Shown: positions 43,328-51,732, counted from the stretch's first letter. The stretch is 64,000 bases of DNA from Kitasatospora papulosa (GCF_000717245.1 NZ_JNYQ01000013.1:109434-173433); one strand, 5' to 3'. Program-made: numbers and translations. Notes: a model not told the origin generated them from the letters alone.

Positions 43328-43513
43328 GTGGCTGCCAACTGCGACGTTTGCGGCAAGGGGCCGAGCTTCGGCAACAGCATTTCGCACTCGCACCGCCGTA
43401 CGTCCCGTCGCTGGAATCCCAACATCCAGCGCGTGCGTGCCGTGGTCGGTCGGACGCCGAAGCGGCTCAACGTCTGCACCTCGTGCATCAAGGCCGGCAA
43501 GGTCGCGCGCTGA
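43328..43513 (+). CDS. rpmB: 50S ribosomal protein L28 (zinc-binding type)
   Basis: A 61-residue L28 with CDVCG near the N-terminus and CTSCIKAGKV at the C-terminus, the four cysteines of the zinc-ribbon form. SFGNSISHSHRRTSRRWNPNIQ is the typical L28 core. The start is GTG at 43328. Its upstream region (43200-43320) is locally A+T-rich. Zinc-containing paralogues are often paired elsewhere in the genome with a zinc-free copy under Zur control; only this copy is visible. Confidence 0.96.
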   Translation: MAANCDVCGKGPSFGNSISHSHRRTSRRWNPNIQRVRAVVGRTPKRLNVCTSCIKAGKVAR

Positions 43514-43545
43514 CGTCCCCGTCGTAGCGCAGCCTTCCGGTTGCC

Positions 43546-43581
43546 CAAAAAGCCGGTCCACCTCGGTGGACCGGCTTTTTG
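43546..43581. terminator. bidirectional intrinsic terminator between rpmB and thiD
   Basis: CAAAAAGCCGGTCCACC and its complement form a 17-bp stem around TC; the AAAAA/TTTTT ends provide a T-tract for either direction. Confidence 0.9.
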
Positions 43582-43605
43582 CTGTGCGCGGGCCGGGCCT
43601 GCTGC

Positions 43606-44415
43606 TCAGCGGGCGGTCCGTGCGCGCCAGCCGTGGTCGACGGGGCCGATCCCGCCGCCCAGCGCGAAGCCGGCCCGGATCGCGCCGGTGACGTACTCCT
43701 TCGCGCCCCGCACCGCGGTCGGGACGTCCTGCCCGCGGGCGAGTCCGCAGGCGATGGCGGAGGCCAGGGTGCAGCCGGTGCCGTGGGTGTGCCGGTTGTC
43801 GTGCCGCGGTGCGCGGAGCCAGTGCTCCTCGTCACCGTCCGTCAGCAGGTCCACGGCGTCACCGGGCAGATGGCCGCCCTTGATCACCACCCAGCGCGGT
43901 CCGAAGGCGAGGACCTCCGCCGCGGCCCTGCGCATTCCCGTCTCGTCGGTGACGGTGACGCCGGTGAGCTGGGTCACCTCGTCGAGGTTCGGGGTGGCGA
44001 CCGTGGCGACGGGCAGCAGCTTCGTGCGTACGGAGTCGAGGGCTTCGGCGGCGAGCAGCGCGTCCCCGTGCTTGGAGACCCCCACGGGGTCGACGACGAC
44101 GGGTGCGCCGGTGCCGGCGAGGAGTCCGGCGACGGTGTCCACGATCACGGCCGAGGACAGCATGCCGGTCTTCACCGCCTGGACGCCGATGTCGTCGACC
44201 ACGCTGCGGTACTGGGCGCGTACGGCGTCCGCGGGGAGCTCCCACGCGCCCTGCACGCCCAGCGAGTTCTGGGCGGTCACGGCGGTCAGCACACTCATGC
44301 CGTGGGTGCCGAGGGCCAGCATCGTCTTCAGGTCGGCCTGGACGCCCGCACCGCCGCCGGAGTCGGATCCGGCGACGGTGAGGACACGGGGCGGTATCGG
44401 GGCAGGTGCGCTCAT
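43606..44415 (-). CDS. thiD: hydroxymethylpyrimidine/phosphomethylpyrimidine kinase ThiD
   Basis: Phosphorylates HMP and HMP-P in thiamine synthesis. The ribokinase-fold signature is seen at VLTVAGSDSGGGAGVQADLKTMLALGTHG (residues ~11-39), with KTGMLSS and VVVDPVGVSKHGDAL in the middle and the C-terminal anion hole/catalytic HTHGTGCTLASAIA. 269 residues. It lies 10 bases downstream of thiL, so thiL-thiD form a transcriptional unit. No TPP riboswitch is recognisable upstream. Confidence 0.95.
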   Translation of the reverse strand: MSAPAPIPPRVLTVAGSDSGGGAGVQADLKTMLALGTHGMSVLTAVTAQNSLGVQGAWELPADAVRAQYRSVVDDIGVQAVKTGMLSSAVIVDTVAGLLAGTGAPVVVDPVGVSKHGDALLAAEALDSVRTKLLPVATVATPNLDEVTQLTGVTVTDETGMRRAAAEVLAFGPRWVVIKGGHLPGDAVDLLTDGDEEHWLRAPRHDNRHTHGTGCTLASAIACGLARGQDVPTAVRGAKEYVTGAIRAGFALGGGIGPVDHGWRARTAR

Positions 44416-44425
44416 GCCCCGGAAT

Positions 44426-45397
44426 CTACTGGGCGTCCTCGATGGATCCGAAATGGTCCCAGCCGCCCTTGCTCGTCCAGGGCGCCCCGTCGACGGTGAC
44501 CTGGGGCAGCGCCGAGGGGTTGAGAACCTCCCCGATGATCTTCCAGCGCGCGGGGAGCTTCACGTCGGACGGGAAGGTCGCCACGATCGCGTGGTCCTCT
44601 CCCCCGGTGAGCACCCACTGCAGCGGGTCGACGCCGACGGCCTGCCCGATGTCGGACATCTGCGACGGGATGTCGATGAGCCCGGACCGCAGGTCGATGC
44701 GGACCTTGCTGGCCTCGGCGATGTGCCCGAGGTCGGCGACGAGTCCGTCGCTGACGTCGGTCATGGCCGTGGCGCCCAGACCGGCCGCCGCCGGGCCCGC
44801 GTGGTACGGCGGTTCGGGGCGCCGGTGGGCCTCCACGAACGCCCGCGGCGAGCGGAACCCCCGGGAGAGCACGGCGAATCCGGCCGCGGACCAGCCGAGC
44901 CACCCGGTCACGGCCACGACGTCGCCGGGGCGGGCGCCGGCCCGGGTGACGGGTTCGTGGTTGCGCAGGTCGCCGAGCGCGGTGATCGAGACGGTGATGG
45001 TGTCGCCGCCGACGACATCGCCGCCGACCACGGCGGCACCGGCGACCTGGCACTCGTCGCGCAGGCCGTCCATGAGCTCGCCGGCCCAGGTGACGGGCAG
45101 GTCGGCCGGGACGACGAGGCCGAGGAGCAGCGCGGTGGGTACGGCGCCCATCGCCGCGATGTCGGCGAGGTTCTGCGCGGCGGCCTTGCGGCCGACGTCG
45201 TACGCCGTCGACCAGTCACGGCGGAAGTGCCGCCCTTCCAGCAGGATGTCCGTACTGGCCACGACCCTGCGGTCGGGAGCGGCCACGACCGCGGCGTCGT
45301 CGCCGGGCCCCAGCCGTACCGCCGGAGTGGTGGTGAGCCGGGACGTGAGCTCTCTGATGAGCCCGAACTCCCCCAACTCGCCCACAGTTCCCTTCAC
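44426..45397 (-). CDS. thiL: thiamine-monophosphate kinase ThiL
   Basis: Makes thiamine diphosphate from the monophosphate using ATP. N-terminal ELGEFGLIRELTSR and GPGDDAAVVAAPDRRVVASTDILLEGRHF carry the metal/ATP-binding DD motif. AVVGGDVVGGDTITVSITALGD and TDVSDGLVADLGHIAEAS are further family blocks. 323 residues; GTG start with AGAGGTG upstream. A small dyad CCGGACA-CC-TGTCCGG lies 26-41 bases before the start. Confidence 0.94.
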   Translation of the reverse strand: MKGTVGELGEFGLIRELTSRLTTTPAVRLGPGDDAAVVAAPDRRVVASTDILLEGRHFRRDWSTAYDVGRKAAAQNLADIAAMGAVPTALLLGLVVPADLPVTWAGELMDGLRDECQVAGAAVVGGDVVGGDTITVSITALGDLRNHEPVTRAGARPGDVVAVTGWLGWSAAGFAVLSRGFRSPRAFVEAHRRPEPPYHAGPAAAGLGATAMTDVSDGLVADLGHIAEASKVRIDLRSGLIDIPSQMSDIGQAVGVDPLQWVLTGGEDHAIVATFPSDVKLPARWKIIGEVLNPSALPQVTVDGAPWTSKGGWDHFGSIEDAQ

Positions 45398-45717
45398 CGA
45401 GTGTCACCTCTCATCTATCGCACCGGACACCTGTCCGGGCTGCTTCAGCGGCCGGGGGCCCGGACCGTGGGCGGACGGCCCACGGAAGCCGGTGGCCCCG
45501 GGACGTGCGGGCATCACTGTCCCCCTTCCGCACCGGTGGGCTTGCGGTCGCGAGCGCCCACTGCTGTCGGTACCGTCGAGGGATACGTCAACTTCTGTGG
45601 TGCGTGCGCCACGCGGTGGGCGTCAACCGGCCCGTAGGTCTCCCCGCGGCCGGGGGCGACGCGATAACGTGGCGTCCCTTTCCCCCACATGATCCTCGTG
45701 GCCGCCCTGGAGGTTCC
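45398..45717. other. 320-base divergent spacer between thiL and Lrp-domain gene
   Basis: No gene is supported. It holds the thiL dyad (45423-45438) and should hold both divergent promoters. I looked for, and do not see, the conserved CTGAGA/ACC...GGATAAT elements of a TPP riboswitch. Confidence 0.5.
45423..45438. promoter_or_regulatory. dyad CCGGACA-CC-TGTCCGG upstream of thiL
   Basis: A perfect 7-bp inverted repeat with 2-base centre, 26-41 bases before the thiL start; possible operator or leader hairpin. No regulator can be named. Confidence 0.4.
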
Positions 45718-45951
45718 GTGGTACAGGCGTACATCCTCATCCAGACCGAGGTGGGCAAGGCGTCGATCGTCGCCGAGACCATCGCGAAACTCCCGGGAGT
45801 GATTCAGGCAGAGGACGTCACAGGTCCTTACGACGTGGTCGTGCGCGCGCAGGCCGACACGGTCGACGCGCTCGGTCGCATGGTGGTCGCCAAGGTCCAG
45901 CAGGTGGACGGCATCACGCGTACCCTGACCTGCCCGGTCGTCCACCTCTGA
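45718..45951 (+). CDS. stand-alone Lrp/AsnC ligand-binding (RAM) domain protein
   Basis: A 77-residue protein equivalent to the C-terminal RAM domain of Lrp/AsnC regulators, without any helix-turn-helix part. VQAYILIQTEVGKASIVAETIAKLPGVIQAEDVTGPYDVVVRAQADTVDALGRMV follows the ferredoxin-like alpha/beta repeat. Such proteins assemble into ring-shaped oligomers that bind amino acids and may act with full-length Lrp partners. GTG 45718 is preceded by GGAGG at 4 bases. Sits between thiL and the DUF3515 lipoprotein gene. Confidence 0.9.
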   Translation: MVQAYILIQTEVGKASIVAETIAKLPGVIQAEDVTGPYDVVVRAQADTVDALGRMVVAKVQQVDGITRTLTCPVVHL

Positions 45952-45971
45952 CCCCTGTCTACGCTGGTCCG

Positions 45972-46457
45972 GTGACTCACACCTGCCGCCGGTCCCGCCG
46001 ATCCCGTGTCCTCGCCCCCACCGCCGCCCTGCTCGTGCTGGTCGTGGCGGGATGTTCCGGTGGTGACCAGCCCTCGGTGGCGGTTCCCACGCCGTCGCCG
46101 GAGGCCGCCGGGTACTGCGGGGAACTGCACGAGGAACTGCCGGGAACCGTCGACGATCTGGAGCGGACCGATCCCTCACCGGACTCGGACCTGACCGCCG
46201 GCTGGGGGGACGGGGCGATCGTACTGCGCTGCGGCGTCCCCCGGCCCGCGAAGATGGACGATTCCCAGTCCAAGGCCGTCGACGCGGACGGCGTCAACTG
46301 GCTGCTGGAGCAGCGGGACGACGCCGGCCCCCGGTTCACGACCACCTACCGCAAGGCGTACGTCGAGGTGACGCTCGGGTCCGAGTACGCGCATGACATC
46401 ACCCCGTTGTCCGCGTTCGCCGCGCCCGTGAAGAAGACGGTCCCCGACAGCCTGTGA
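45972..46457 (+). CDS. DUF3515 lipoprotein
   Basis: A 161-residue predicted lipoprotein. A twin-arginine-like basic N-terminus (CRRSRRSRVLAP) precedes a hydrophobic core and lipobox LVVAGC (Cys28). The mature part is a DUF3515 domain: AGYCGELHEELPGTVDDLERTDPSPDS, WGDGAIVLRCGVPRP, VNWLLEQRDD and FTTTYRKAYVEVTL. Function unknown, found widely in actinobacteria next to ddl. It converges with ddlA, separated by a hairpin. Confidence 0.9.
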   Translation: MTHTCRRSRRSRVLAPTAALLVLVVAGCSGGDQPSVAVPTPSPEAAGYCGELHEELPGTVDDLERTDPSPDSDLTAGWGDGAIVLRCGVPRPAKMDDSQSKAVDADGVNWLLEQRDDAGPRFTTTYRKAYVEVTLGSEYAHDITPLSAFAAPVKKTVPDSL

Positions 46458-46486
46458 GGGCCGCCCCGGCACGGGGCAGCCCTCAC
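46454..46486. terminator. bidirectional terminator between DUF3515 gene and ddlA
   Basis: GTGAGGGCCGCCCCG pairs with CGGGGCAGCCCTCAC with one C/A mismatch around a 3-base loop. It starts at the DUF3515 stop codon. Confidence 0.75.
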
Positions 46487-46494
46487 CCGCGGGG

Positions 46495-47679
46495 TCAGCG
46501 CAGGCCGGTGGAGCGGTTCAGCGCCGCCGTGATCAGCCGGTCCACCAGCTCCGGGTACTCCACCCCGCTCGCCTGCCACATGCGGGGGAACATCGAGATC
46601 GGAGTGAATCCCGGCATGGTGTTGACCTCGTTGATGACGAACGAGCCGTCGTCGGTGAGGAAGAAGTCGGCGCGCACCAGGCCCTCGCAGGAGGCGGCCT
46701 CGAACGCCTCGACGGCGAGCCGCTGCACCTGGGCGGTCTGCTCGTCGGTGAGCGGAGCGGGAACCAGACCGGCCGCCGAGTCGATGTACTTGGCCTCGAA
46801 GTCGTAGAAGTCGTGCGCGGTGACGGGCGGGATCTCGGCGGGCACGCTGGCGCGCGGTCCGTCCTCGAACTCCAGCACGCCGCACTCGATCTCCCGGCCG
46901 CTCAGCAGGGACTCCACGAGGAACTTGGGGTCGTGCCGGCGGGCCTCCTCGATCGCCTCGTCGAGACCGGCCGCGTCGTCGACCTTGGTGATGCCCATGG
47001 AGGAGCCGCCGCGGGCCGGCTTCACGAAGAGCGGCCAGCCGTGTTCGGCCGCGAACTCCATGACGCGCTTGCGGGCGGCCGGGCGGTCCGTGTCCCATTC
47101 CCGGGGGCGGACGACCTCGTACGGGCCGACCGGCAGGCCGAAGGAGACGAACACCCGCTTCATGTACTCCTTGTCCTGGCCGACGGCCGAGGACAGGACA
47201 CCCGCGCCGACGTACGGCACGCCGGACAGCTCCAGGAACCCCTGGAGCGTGCCGTCCTCGCCGTAGGGGCCGTGCAGCACGGGGAAGACGACGTCGACCT
47301 CCCCCAGGACCTCGGGCACCGAACCGGGTTCGCCCACGACGACGTCACGGTTCCCCGGGTCGACGGAGAGCGCCACGGCGCCGCGTGCGGACCCGGCGAG
47401 CTGGTCCACGTCGGGCACCTGGCGGTCCGTGATGGCCATGCGGGCCGGATCGTCGGACGTGAGGACCCACCGTCCGTCCCTGGTGATACCGATCGGCAGG
47501 ACGTCGTACTTCGTCCGGTCGAGGGCGCTCATGACGGCGCCGGCCGTGACGACCGAGATGCCGTGTTCGGAGCTCCGGCCGCCGAACACGACGGCCACAC
47601 GCGGCTTGCGGCCCGGCTCGGAGCGCTGCTCGGAGCTCAGGGGGCCCTCAGGGCTCTGGGGGAGGTTCTGGCTGCTCAT
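46495..47679 (-). CDS. ddlA: D-alanine--D-alanine ligase
   Basis: ATP-grasp enzyme making the D-Ala-D-Ala terminus of peptidoglycan precursors. RVAVVFGGRSSEHGISVVTAGAVMSAL is the N-terminal substrate-binding block. FPVLHGPYGEDGTLQGFLEL and SSAVGQDKEYMKRVF follow, then PLFVKPARGGSSMGITKV and EVNTMPGFTPISMFPRMW at the active site. 394 residues. A typical vancomycin-sensitive type ligase (no lactate-ligase signatures noted). The upstream neighbour is gpsA on the same strand. Confidence 0.95.
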   Translation of the reverse strand: MSSQNLPQSPEGPLSSEQRSEPGRKPRVAVVFGGRSSEHGISVVTAGAVMSALDRTKYDVLPIGITRDGRWVLTSDDPARMAITDRQVPDVDQLAGSARGAVALSVDPGNRDVVVGEPGSVPEVLGEVDVVFPVLHGPYGEDGTLQGFLELSGVPYVGAGVLSSAVGQDKEYMKRVFVSFGLPVGPYEVVRPREWDTDRPAARKRVMEFAAEHGWPLFVKPARGGSSMGITKVDDAAGLDEAIEEARRHDPKFLVESLLSGREIECGVLEFEDGPRASVPAEIPPVTAHDFYDFEAKYIDSAAGLVPAPLTDEQTAQVQRLAVEAFEAASCEGLVRADFFLTDDGSFVINEVNTMPGFTPISMFPRMWQASGVEYPELVDRLITAALNRSTGLR

Positions 47680-47713
47680 ATCGCGACGAGCGTACCTGCT
47701 GGTAGGGCTCGAG

Positions 47714-48724
47714 TCAGCGTCGCTCGGGCTTGGCGCTGCGCGACATCAGCTCCTTGAGCGCGACGACCGGCGGCTTGCCCTCGTGGACGATGCCCACGAC
47801 GGTCTCGGTGATCGGCATGTCGACGCCGTGCCTGCGCGCCAGATCCAGCACGGACTCGCAGGACTTGACGCCCTCGGCGGTCTGGCTGGTGACGGCCACG
47901 GTCTCCTGGAGCGTCATCCCCCGCCCGAGGTTGGTACCGAAGGTGTGGTTGCGCGAGAGGGGCGAGGAGCAGGTCGCCACCAGGTCGCCGAGTCCGGCCA
48001 GTCCGGAGAAGGTGAGCGGGTCGGCGCCCATGGCGAGGCCGAGCCGGGTGGTCTCGGCGAGGCCGCGGGTGATGAGGGAGCCCTTGGCGTTGTCGCCGAG
48101 GCCCATGCCGTCGGCGATGCCCACGGCGAGGCCGATGACGTTCTTCACGGCGCCGCCGAGCTCGCAGCCGACCACGTCGGTGTTGGTGTACGGGCGGAAG
48201 TACGGGGTGTGGCAGGCGGCCTGGAGGCGCCGGGCGACGTCCTCGTCCGGGCAGGCGACGACGGCCGCGGCGGGGCGGCGTTCGGCGATCTCCTTGGCGA
48301 GGTTGGGGCCGGTGATGACGGCGATCCGGTCCGGGGTGACCGCGGTGACGTCCGCGATGACCTCGCTCATCCGCTTGGCGGTGCCGAGTTCGACGCCCTT
48401 CATCAGGGAGACGAGGACCGTCTGCGGCTCGAGGTGATGCGCCCAGTCCGCCAGATTGGCGCGCAGGGTCTGCGAGGGCACGACGAGGACCGCGAAGTCG
48501 GCGCCGCGCAGCGCCTCCGCGGGGTCCGTGGTGGCCCGGACCGACTCGGGCAGTTCGACGCCCGGCAGGTAGTCCGGGTTGGTACGGGTCGTGTTGACGG
48601 CCTCGGCGACCTCGGCGCGGCGGCCCCAGAGGGTGACCTCGCAGCCGGCGTCGGCGAGGACCACGGCGAAGGCCGTACCCCATGAGCCGGTTCCGAAGAC
48701 GGCCGCCTTGACGGGGTGCGTCAC
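47714..48724 (-). CDS. gpsA: glycerol-3-phosphate dehydrogenase (NAD(P)+)
   Basis: Reduces dihydroxyacetone phosphate to sn-glycerol-3-phosphate for phospholipid synthesis. The N-terminal dinucleotide loop is AAVFGTGSWGTAFAVVLADAG (GxGxxG), with GPNLAKEIAERRPAA and the catalytic lysine region GGAVKNVIGLAVGIADGMGLGDNAK typical of GpsA. 336 residues. The GTG start overlaps the stop of the acyltransferase gene as GTGA, so the two lipid enzymes are co-translated. Confidence 0.96.
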   Translation of the reverse strand: MTHPVKAAVFGTGSWGTAFAVVLADAGCEVTLWGRRAEVAEAVNTTRTNPDYLPGVELPESVRATTDPAEALRGADFAVLVVPSQTLRANLADWAHHLEPQTVLVSLMKGVELGTAKRMSEVIADVTAVTPDRIAVITGPNLAKEIAERRPAAAVVACPDEDVARRLQAACHTPYFRPYTNTDVVGCELGGAVKNVIGLAVGIADGMGLGDNAKGSLITRGLAETTRLGLAMGADPLTFSGLAGLGDLVATCSSPLSRNHTFGTNLGRGMTLQETVAVTSQTAEGVKSCESVLDLARRHGVDMPITETVVGIVHEGKPPVVALKELMSRSAKPERR

Positions 48725-49473
48725 GTCGTTCCCTTTCCCTCTGCCTTGCGCCGCTGTTCAGCACGGGCCTTGCGGTGATCGTAGAGCTCGGCGGGCGCCT
48801 TCTCGCCGCGCACGTCCTCGAGCTGGGCGGTGACCGCGGCCATGATGGTCTCGGTCGCCTGGCGCAGGACGTCGGGCGTCGGCTCCAGGCCGTAGTACGG
48901 GGTGAGGTCGACAGGCGGTCCCGCCTGCACCCGCAGGGTCTTGCGGGGGAACAGCCGGAGCTTGTTCTCCTTGGCGTAGGGCGGCATCGCGAGGTTCGCG
49001 CCCCACTGGGCGACGGGGATGACCGGAGCCTTGGTCATCAACGCGACCCGGGCCGCGCCGGTCTTGCCGGCCATCGGCCACATGTCGGGGTCCCGGGTGA
49101 GCGTGCCCTCGGGGTAGAAGGCGACGCACTCGCCCCGCTCGATGGCGTCGACGGCGGCCCGGAAGGCGTCGAGGGCGTTGGTCGACTCGCGGTAGACGGG
49201 GATCTGCCCGGTACCGCGCAGGATCATTCCGACGAACGGCGTCCTGAAGAGACCCGCCTTGGCGAGCAGCCGCGGGACGCGTCCGGTGTTGTACTGGAAA
49301 TGCCCGTAGGACAGGGGGTCCAGGTACGAGTTGTGATTGACCGCGGTGATGAATCCGCCATCGGCCGGAATGTGCTCCATTCCCCGCCAGTCCCGCTTGA
49401 ACAGAACCACCAGGGGCGGTTTTGCGATGGCCGCCGCCAGGCGGTACCAGAAGCCGATTCTGCGGCGGGACAC
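48721..49473 (-). CDS. 1-acylglycerol-3-phosphate acyltransferase (PlsC family)
   Basis: A 250-residue PlsC-type acyltransferase. The catalytic block NHNSYLDPLSYG (HX4D-like: N-H-N-S-Y-L-D) is near residue 45-55, and the second block YPEGTLTRDP (EGT) near 115-124, with P-V-Y-R-ES between them. GTG 49473 is chosen because GGAAGG lies 8 bases before it and the resulting N-terminus VSRRRIGFWYRLAAAIAKPPLVVLFKRDW resembles the family; the longer frame to 49773 is not needed. With gpsA it forms a two-step phosphatidic acid module. Confidence 0.88.
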   Translation of the reverse strand: MSRRRIGFWYRLAAAIAKPPLVVLFKRDWRGMEHIPADGGFITAVNHNSYLDPLSYGHFQYNTGRVPRLLAKAGLFRTPFVGMILRGTGQIPVYRESTNALDAFRAAVDAIERGECVAFYPEGTLTRDPDMWPMAGKTGAARVALMTKAPVIPVAQWGANLAMPPYAKENKLRLFPRKTLRVQAGPPVDLTPYYGLEPTPDVLRQATETIMAAVTAQLEDVRGEKAPAELYDHRKARAEQRRKAEGKGTT

Positions 49474-49622
49474 TCGGACGCCTTCCTCTAGGAACTGAGC
49501 TGCTGCGGGGCTCGTGGCGCTGCTGCCTCGCCCGGGGGCCCCTGCTGTGGAGAACACCGTACGCCTCACCTGTGGGGGGCGGACCTCCCGGTTGTCGTAC
49601 CGGCAGGCGAGAATAAGGGCTG

Positions 49623-50306
49623 ATGCGCACGGAGGGGGAGATCGCCACGAACACCGACCCGACCGGCCCCTGGTCCCTGGTCGTCCCGCTGAAACCTCTC
49701 GCACGGGCCAAGAGCAGGCTCGGGCGGGCGGTGGGTGAGGCTCTGCGTCCCCGCATGGCCCTGGCGTTCGCACAGGACACCGTGTCGGCCGCCCTGTCCT
49801 GCCGGGCGGTGGCGGATGTGGTGGTCGTCACGGACGACCCGGTGGCCGGGGCGGCGCTGAACGCCCTCGGCGCGCGCGTCGTGAGGGACGCGCCGGCGGC
49901 CGGTCTCAACGCGGCGCTGGAACACGGTGCGCGGTCGGTGCGGGCGCGAAGGCCGGGTGCGGCGGTGGCCGCGCTCAACGCGGATCTGCCCGCCCTGCGT
50001 CCCGCCGAATTGGGGCGGGTGCTCGAATTCTCCGGCGCATTTCCCCGCGCCTTTCTCGGTGATACCCAGGGAATCGGCACCACATTTCTTTCCGCGATGC
50101 CCGGAGTGGAATTGCGGCCGGCCTTCGGCGGGGCGTCCCGGGCGCGGCACCTCTCGTCGGGGGCGGTCGAGATCACGCTGCCGGGTCTCGAATCCGTCCG
50201 CAGGGACGTGGACACGGCCGACGATCTGGAGGAGGCGCTGGCACTGGGGGTGGGACGGTTCACCGCGGGCCCGTCGGCCCCGGTGGCGCACGCCGCGGAC
50301 CGATAG
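49623..50306 (+). CDS. cofC: 2-phospho-L-lactate/phosphoenolpyruvate guanylyltransferase CofC
   Basis: Nucleotidyltransferase of coenzyme F420 biosynthesis (CofC/FbiD); actinobacterial enzymes can use phosphoenolpyruvate. Recognised by SLVVPLKPLARAKSRLG near residue 18, VVVVTDDPVAGAAL, a NADLPALRPAELG motif (metal-binding DLP) and LGDTQGIGTTFLSA. 227 residues. F420 is used by many Streptomyces oxidoreductases; other fbi/cof genes are not in this window. Divergent from the acyltransferase gene. Confidence 0.88.
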   Translation: MRTEGEIATNTDPTGPWSLVVPLKPLARAKSRLGRAVGEALRPRMALAFAQDTVSAALSCRAVADVVVVTDDPVAGAALNALGARVVRDAPAAGLNAALEHGARSVRARRPGAAVAALNADLPALRPAELGRVLEFSGAFPRAFLGDTQGIGTTFLSAMPGVELRPAFGGASRARHLSSGAVEITLPGLESVRRDVDTADDLEEALALGVGRFTAGPSAPVAHAADR

Positions 50307-50316
50307 GCTGCCGCAC

Positions 50317-50520
50317 ATGCAGGCGACCTCGTTCACGTACGACTCCGGGACACGCAGCGGCAGCGTGCTGCTCGACGACGGCACACCGGTGGACTTCGAC
50401 GCGGCGGCGTTCGACGCGGGAGGGCTGCGACTGCTGCGTCCGGGGCAGCGGGTGCGGATCGAGACCGAGGGTGAGGGCACCACGCTGCGGATCACCCTGG
50501 TGACGCTGCAGACGCTCTGA
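50317..50520 (+). CDS. small cold-shock/OB-fold-like protein
   Basis: A 67-residue conserved protein. TFTYDSGTRSGSVLLDDGTPVDFDAAAF and LLRPGQRVRIETEGEG fit a CspA-like small beta-barrel, but the RNP1/RNP2 aromatic motifs (KGFGFI, VFVHF) of true cold-shock proteins are absent. Function unknown. The start ATG 50317 lies 10 bases after the cofC stop, so it is probably in the same transcript. The frame track continues upstream inside cofC but that part is not coding. Confidence 0.75.
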   Translation: MQATSFTYDSGTRSGSVLLDDGTPVDFDAAAFDAGGLRLLRPGQRVRIETEGEGTTLRITLVTLQTL

Positions 50521-50540
50521 ACGGGCCCTGAACAGCCCGC

Positions 50541-50570
50541 GGGCCGGGCTCCCCGAGGGGAGCCCGGCCC
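50541..50570. terminator. bidirectional terminator between small OB-like gene and hupS
   Basis: GGGCCGGGCTCCCC and GGGGAGCCCGGCCC form a 14-bp stem with almost no loop. Located between converging genes. Confidence 0.75.
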
Positions 50571-50601
50571 GGCGCGTGTGAGGAGCGAGCGGTGCCCGGT
50601 C

Positions 50602-51258
50602 TCACTTCTTGCGTGCGGTGACCTTCTTGGCTGTGGTCTTGCGTGCCGTGGTCTTCTTCGCGGGCGCCTTCTTCGCCGTGGTCTTCTTGGCGGGCGCCGT
50701 CTTGGCCGCGACGGTCTTCTTCGTGGCCGTCGCCTTCTTCGCCGGGGTCGCCTTCTTCGCCGCCGCCGTGGTCTTCTTCGCGGCCGCGGCGGTGGTCTTC
50801 TTGGCCGTGGTCTTCTTCGCGGCGGTGGTCTTCTTCGCAGCCGCCGTGGCCTTCTTGGCGGTGGCCTTCTTGGCCGTGGCCTTCTTGGCGGCCGCCTTCG
50901 CCGTGGTGCGGGTGGAAGAACCGCCCGAGAGGCTGCCCTTGGGCGCCTTCTTGACCGAGACCTCGCCGCCCTTGGGGAGCTTCTTGGAGCCGCTCACCAG
51001 GTCCTTGAAGCCCTGTCCCGCGCGGAAACGGGGCACGGAGGTCTTCTTGACCCGCACGCGCTCACCGGTCTGGGGGTTGCGGGCGTACCGGGCGGGACGG
51101 TCGACCTTCTCGAACGAGCCGAAGCCTGTGACCGAGACACGGTCCCCGGCGACGACCGCGCGGACGATGGCGTCGAGAACCACGTCGACGGCGTCCGCGG
51201 CCTGCTGGCGGCCTCCGACCTTGTCGGCAATCGCTTCTACGAGCTGCGCCTTGTTCAC
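50602..51258 (-). CDS. hupS: HU-family DNA-binding protein with lysine-rich tail (HupS type)
   Basis: Nucleoid-associated protein. Residues 1-92 are a complete HU domain: MNKAQLVEAIADKVGG, VVLDAIVRAVVAGDRVSVTGFGSF, RPARYARNPQTGERV and VPRFRAGQGFKDLV. A 110-residue tail of Lys/Ala/Thr repeats (AKKATAKKAT, AAKKTTAAKK) resembles eukaryotic histone H1 and is characteristic of HupS, which is linked to spore chromosome compaction in S. coelicolor. The start is GTG with AAGGGGAAG upstream. The upstream region is notably A+T-rich (TATATA at about 51331). Confidence 0.92.
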   Translation of the reverse strand: MNKAQLVEAIADKVGGRQQAADAVDVVLDAIVRAVVAGDRVSVTGFGSFEKVDRPARYARNPQTGERVRVKKTSVPRFRAGQGFKDLVSGSKKLPKGGEVSVKKAPKGSLSGGSSTRTTAKAAAKKATAKKATAKKATAAAKKTTAAKKTTAKKTTAAAAKKTTAAAKKATPAKKATATKKTVAAKTAPAKKTTAKKAPAKKTTARKTTAKKVTARKK

Positions 51259-51400
51259 GTCTTCCCCTTCGGAGACATTGCCGGAACGAAACTGTTCAGG
51301 CTTTTTCGCACGTTAGGCAGATATATACCGCAAATCAAACACGAAACGGGCTAATCACCCTAGTGCCGCAACGAAGTCGACCGCCACGCTGTCCGCGGAG

Positions 51401-51628
51401 TCAGTCACCTTCGGGGAATCGGCCCTCATCGAGGTCCTTCATCAGACGGTCCAGACGCCTTGCCGCGCCTGGGAGATCGTGCTTAGCCGCGGCCGTGACG
51501 ACCAACAGCTTCCGGGACAGCGCCATCCGTACGCCCTCCGGGACTTGCAGTGCGCGCACCTTTGAGTGCGCTTCCTTCAATCGGTCGGCGACGTGGCCGT
51601 AGAGCTCGAGTTGGCTGTCGCGTTCCAT
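51401..51628 (-). CDS. conserved hypothetical small protein
   Basis: A 75-residue acidic/basic helical protein conserved in Streptomyces, with no known domain. MERDSQLELYGHVADRLKEAHSKVRALQVPEGVRMALSRKLLVVTAAAKHDLPGAARRLDRLMKD is predicted mostly helical. ATG 51628 is the natural start; upstream in-frame codons have poor bias. It lies between leuD and hupS on the same strand, after the leuCD terminator, so it probably has its own promoter. Confidence 0.7.
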   Translation of the reverse strand: MERDSQLELYGHVADRLKEAHSKVRALQVPEGVRMALSRKLLVVTAAAKHDLPGAARRLDRLMKDLDEGRFPEGD

Positions 51629-51683
51629 GCACCGATTGTGCCATCTGGGGCGAGTTGTCGCCCGAGGGGGTCTCAACAAGCGA

Positions 51684-51715
51684 CTGCGCCCCCTGCCGGG
51701 CGGCAGGGGGCGCAG
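51684..51715 (-). terminator. terminator after leuD
   Basis: CTGCGCCCCCTGCC and GGCAGGGGGCGCAG form a 14-bp stem with loop GGGC, 17 bases after the leuD stop. Confidence 0.8.
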
Positions 51716-51732
51716 TTCGGGAAAAGCGCTGC

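Noticed and set aside
45398..45717. Possible TPP riboswitch before thiL
   Set aside because: The conserved thi-box motifs are absent; only a simple dyad is present.
50609..51316. Plus-strand 235-codon frame opposite hupS, rich in Phe/Val/Ala
   Set aside because: It is the antisense of the Lys/Ala/Thr repeats of HupS (TTC codons from GAA/AAG complements), not a membrane protein.
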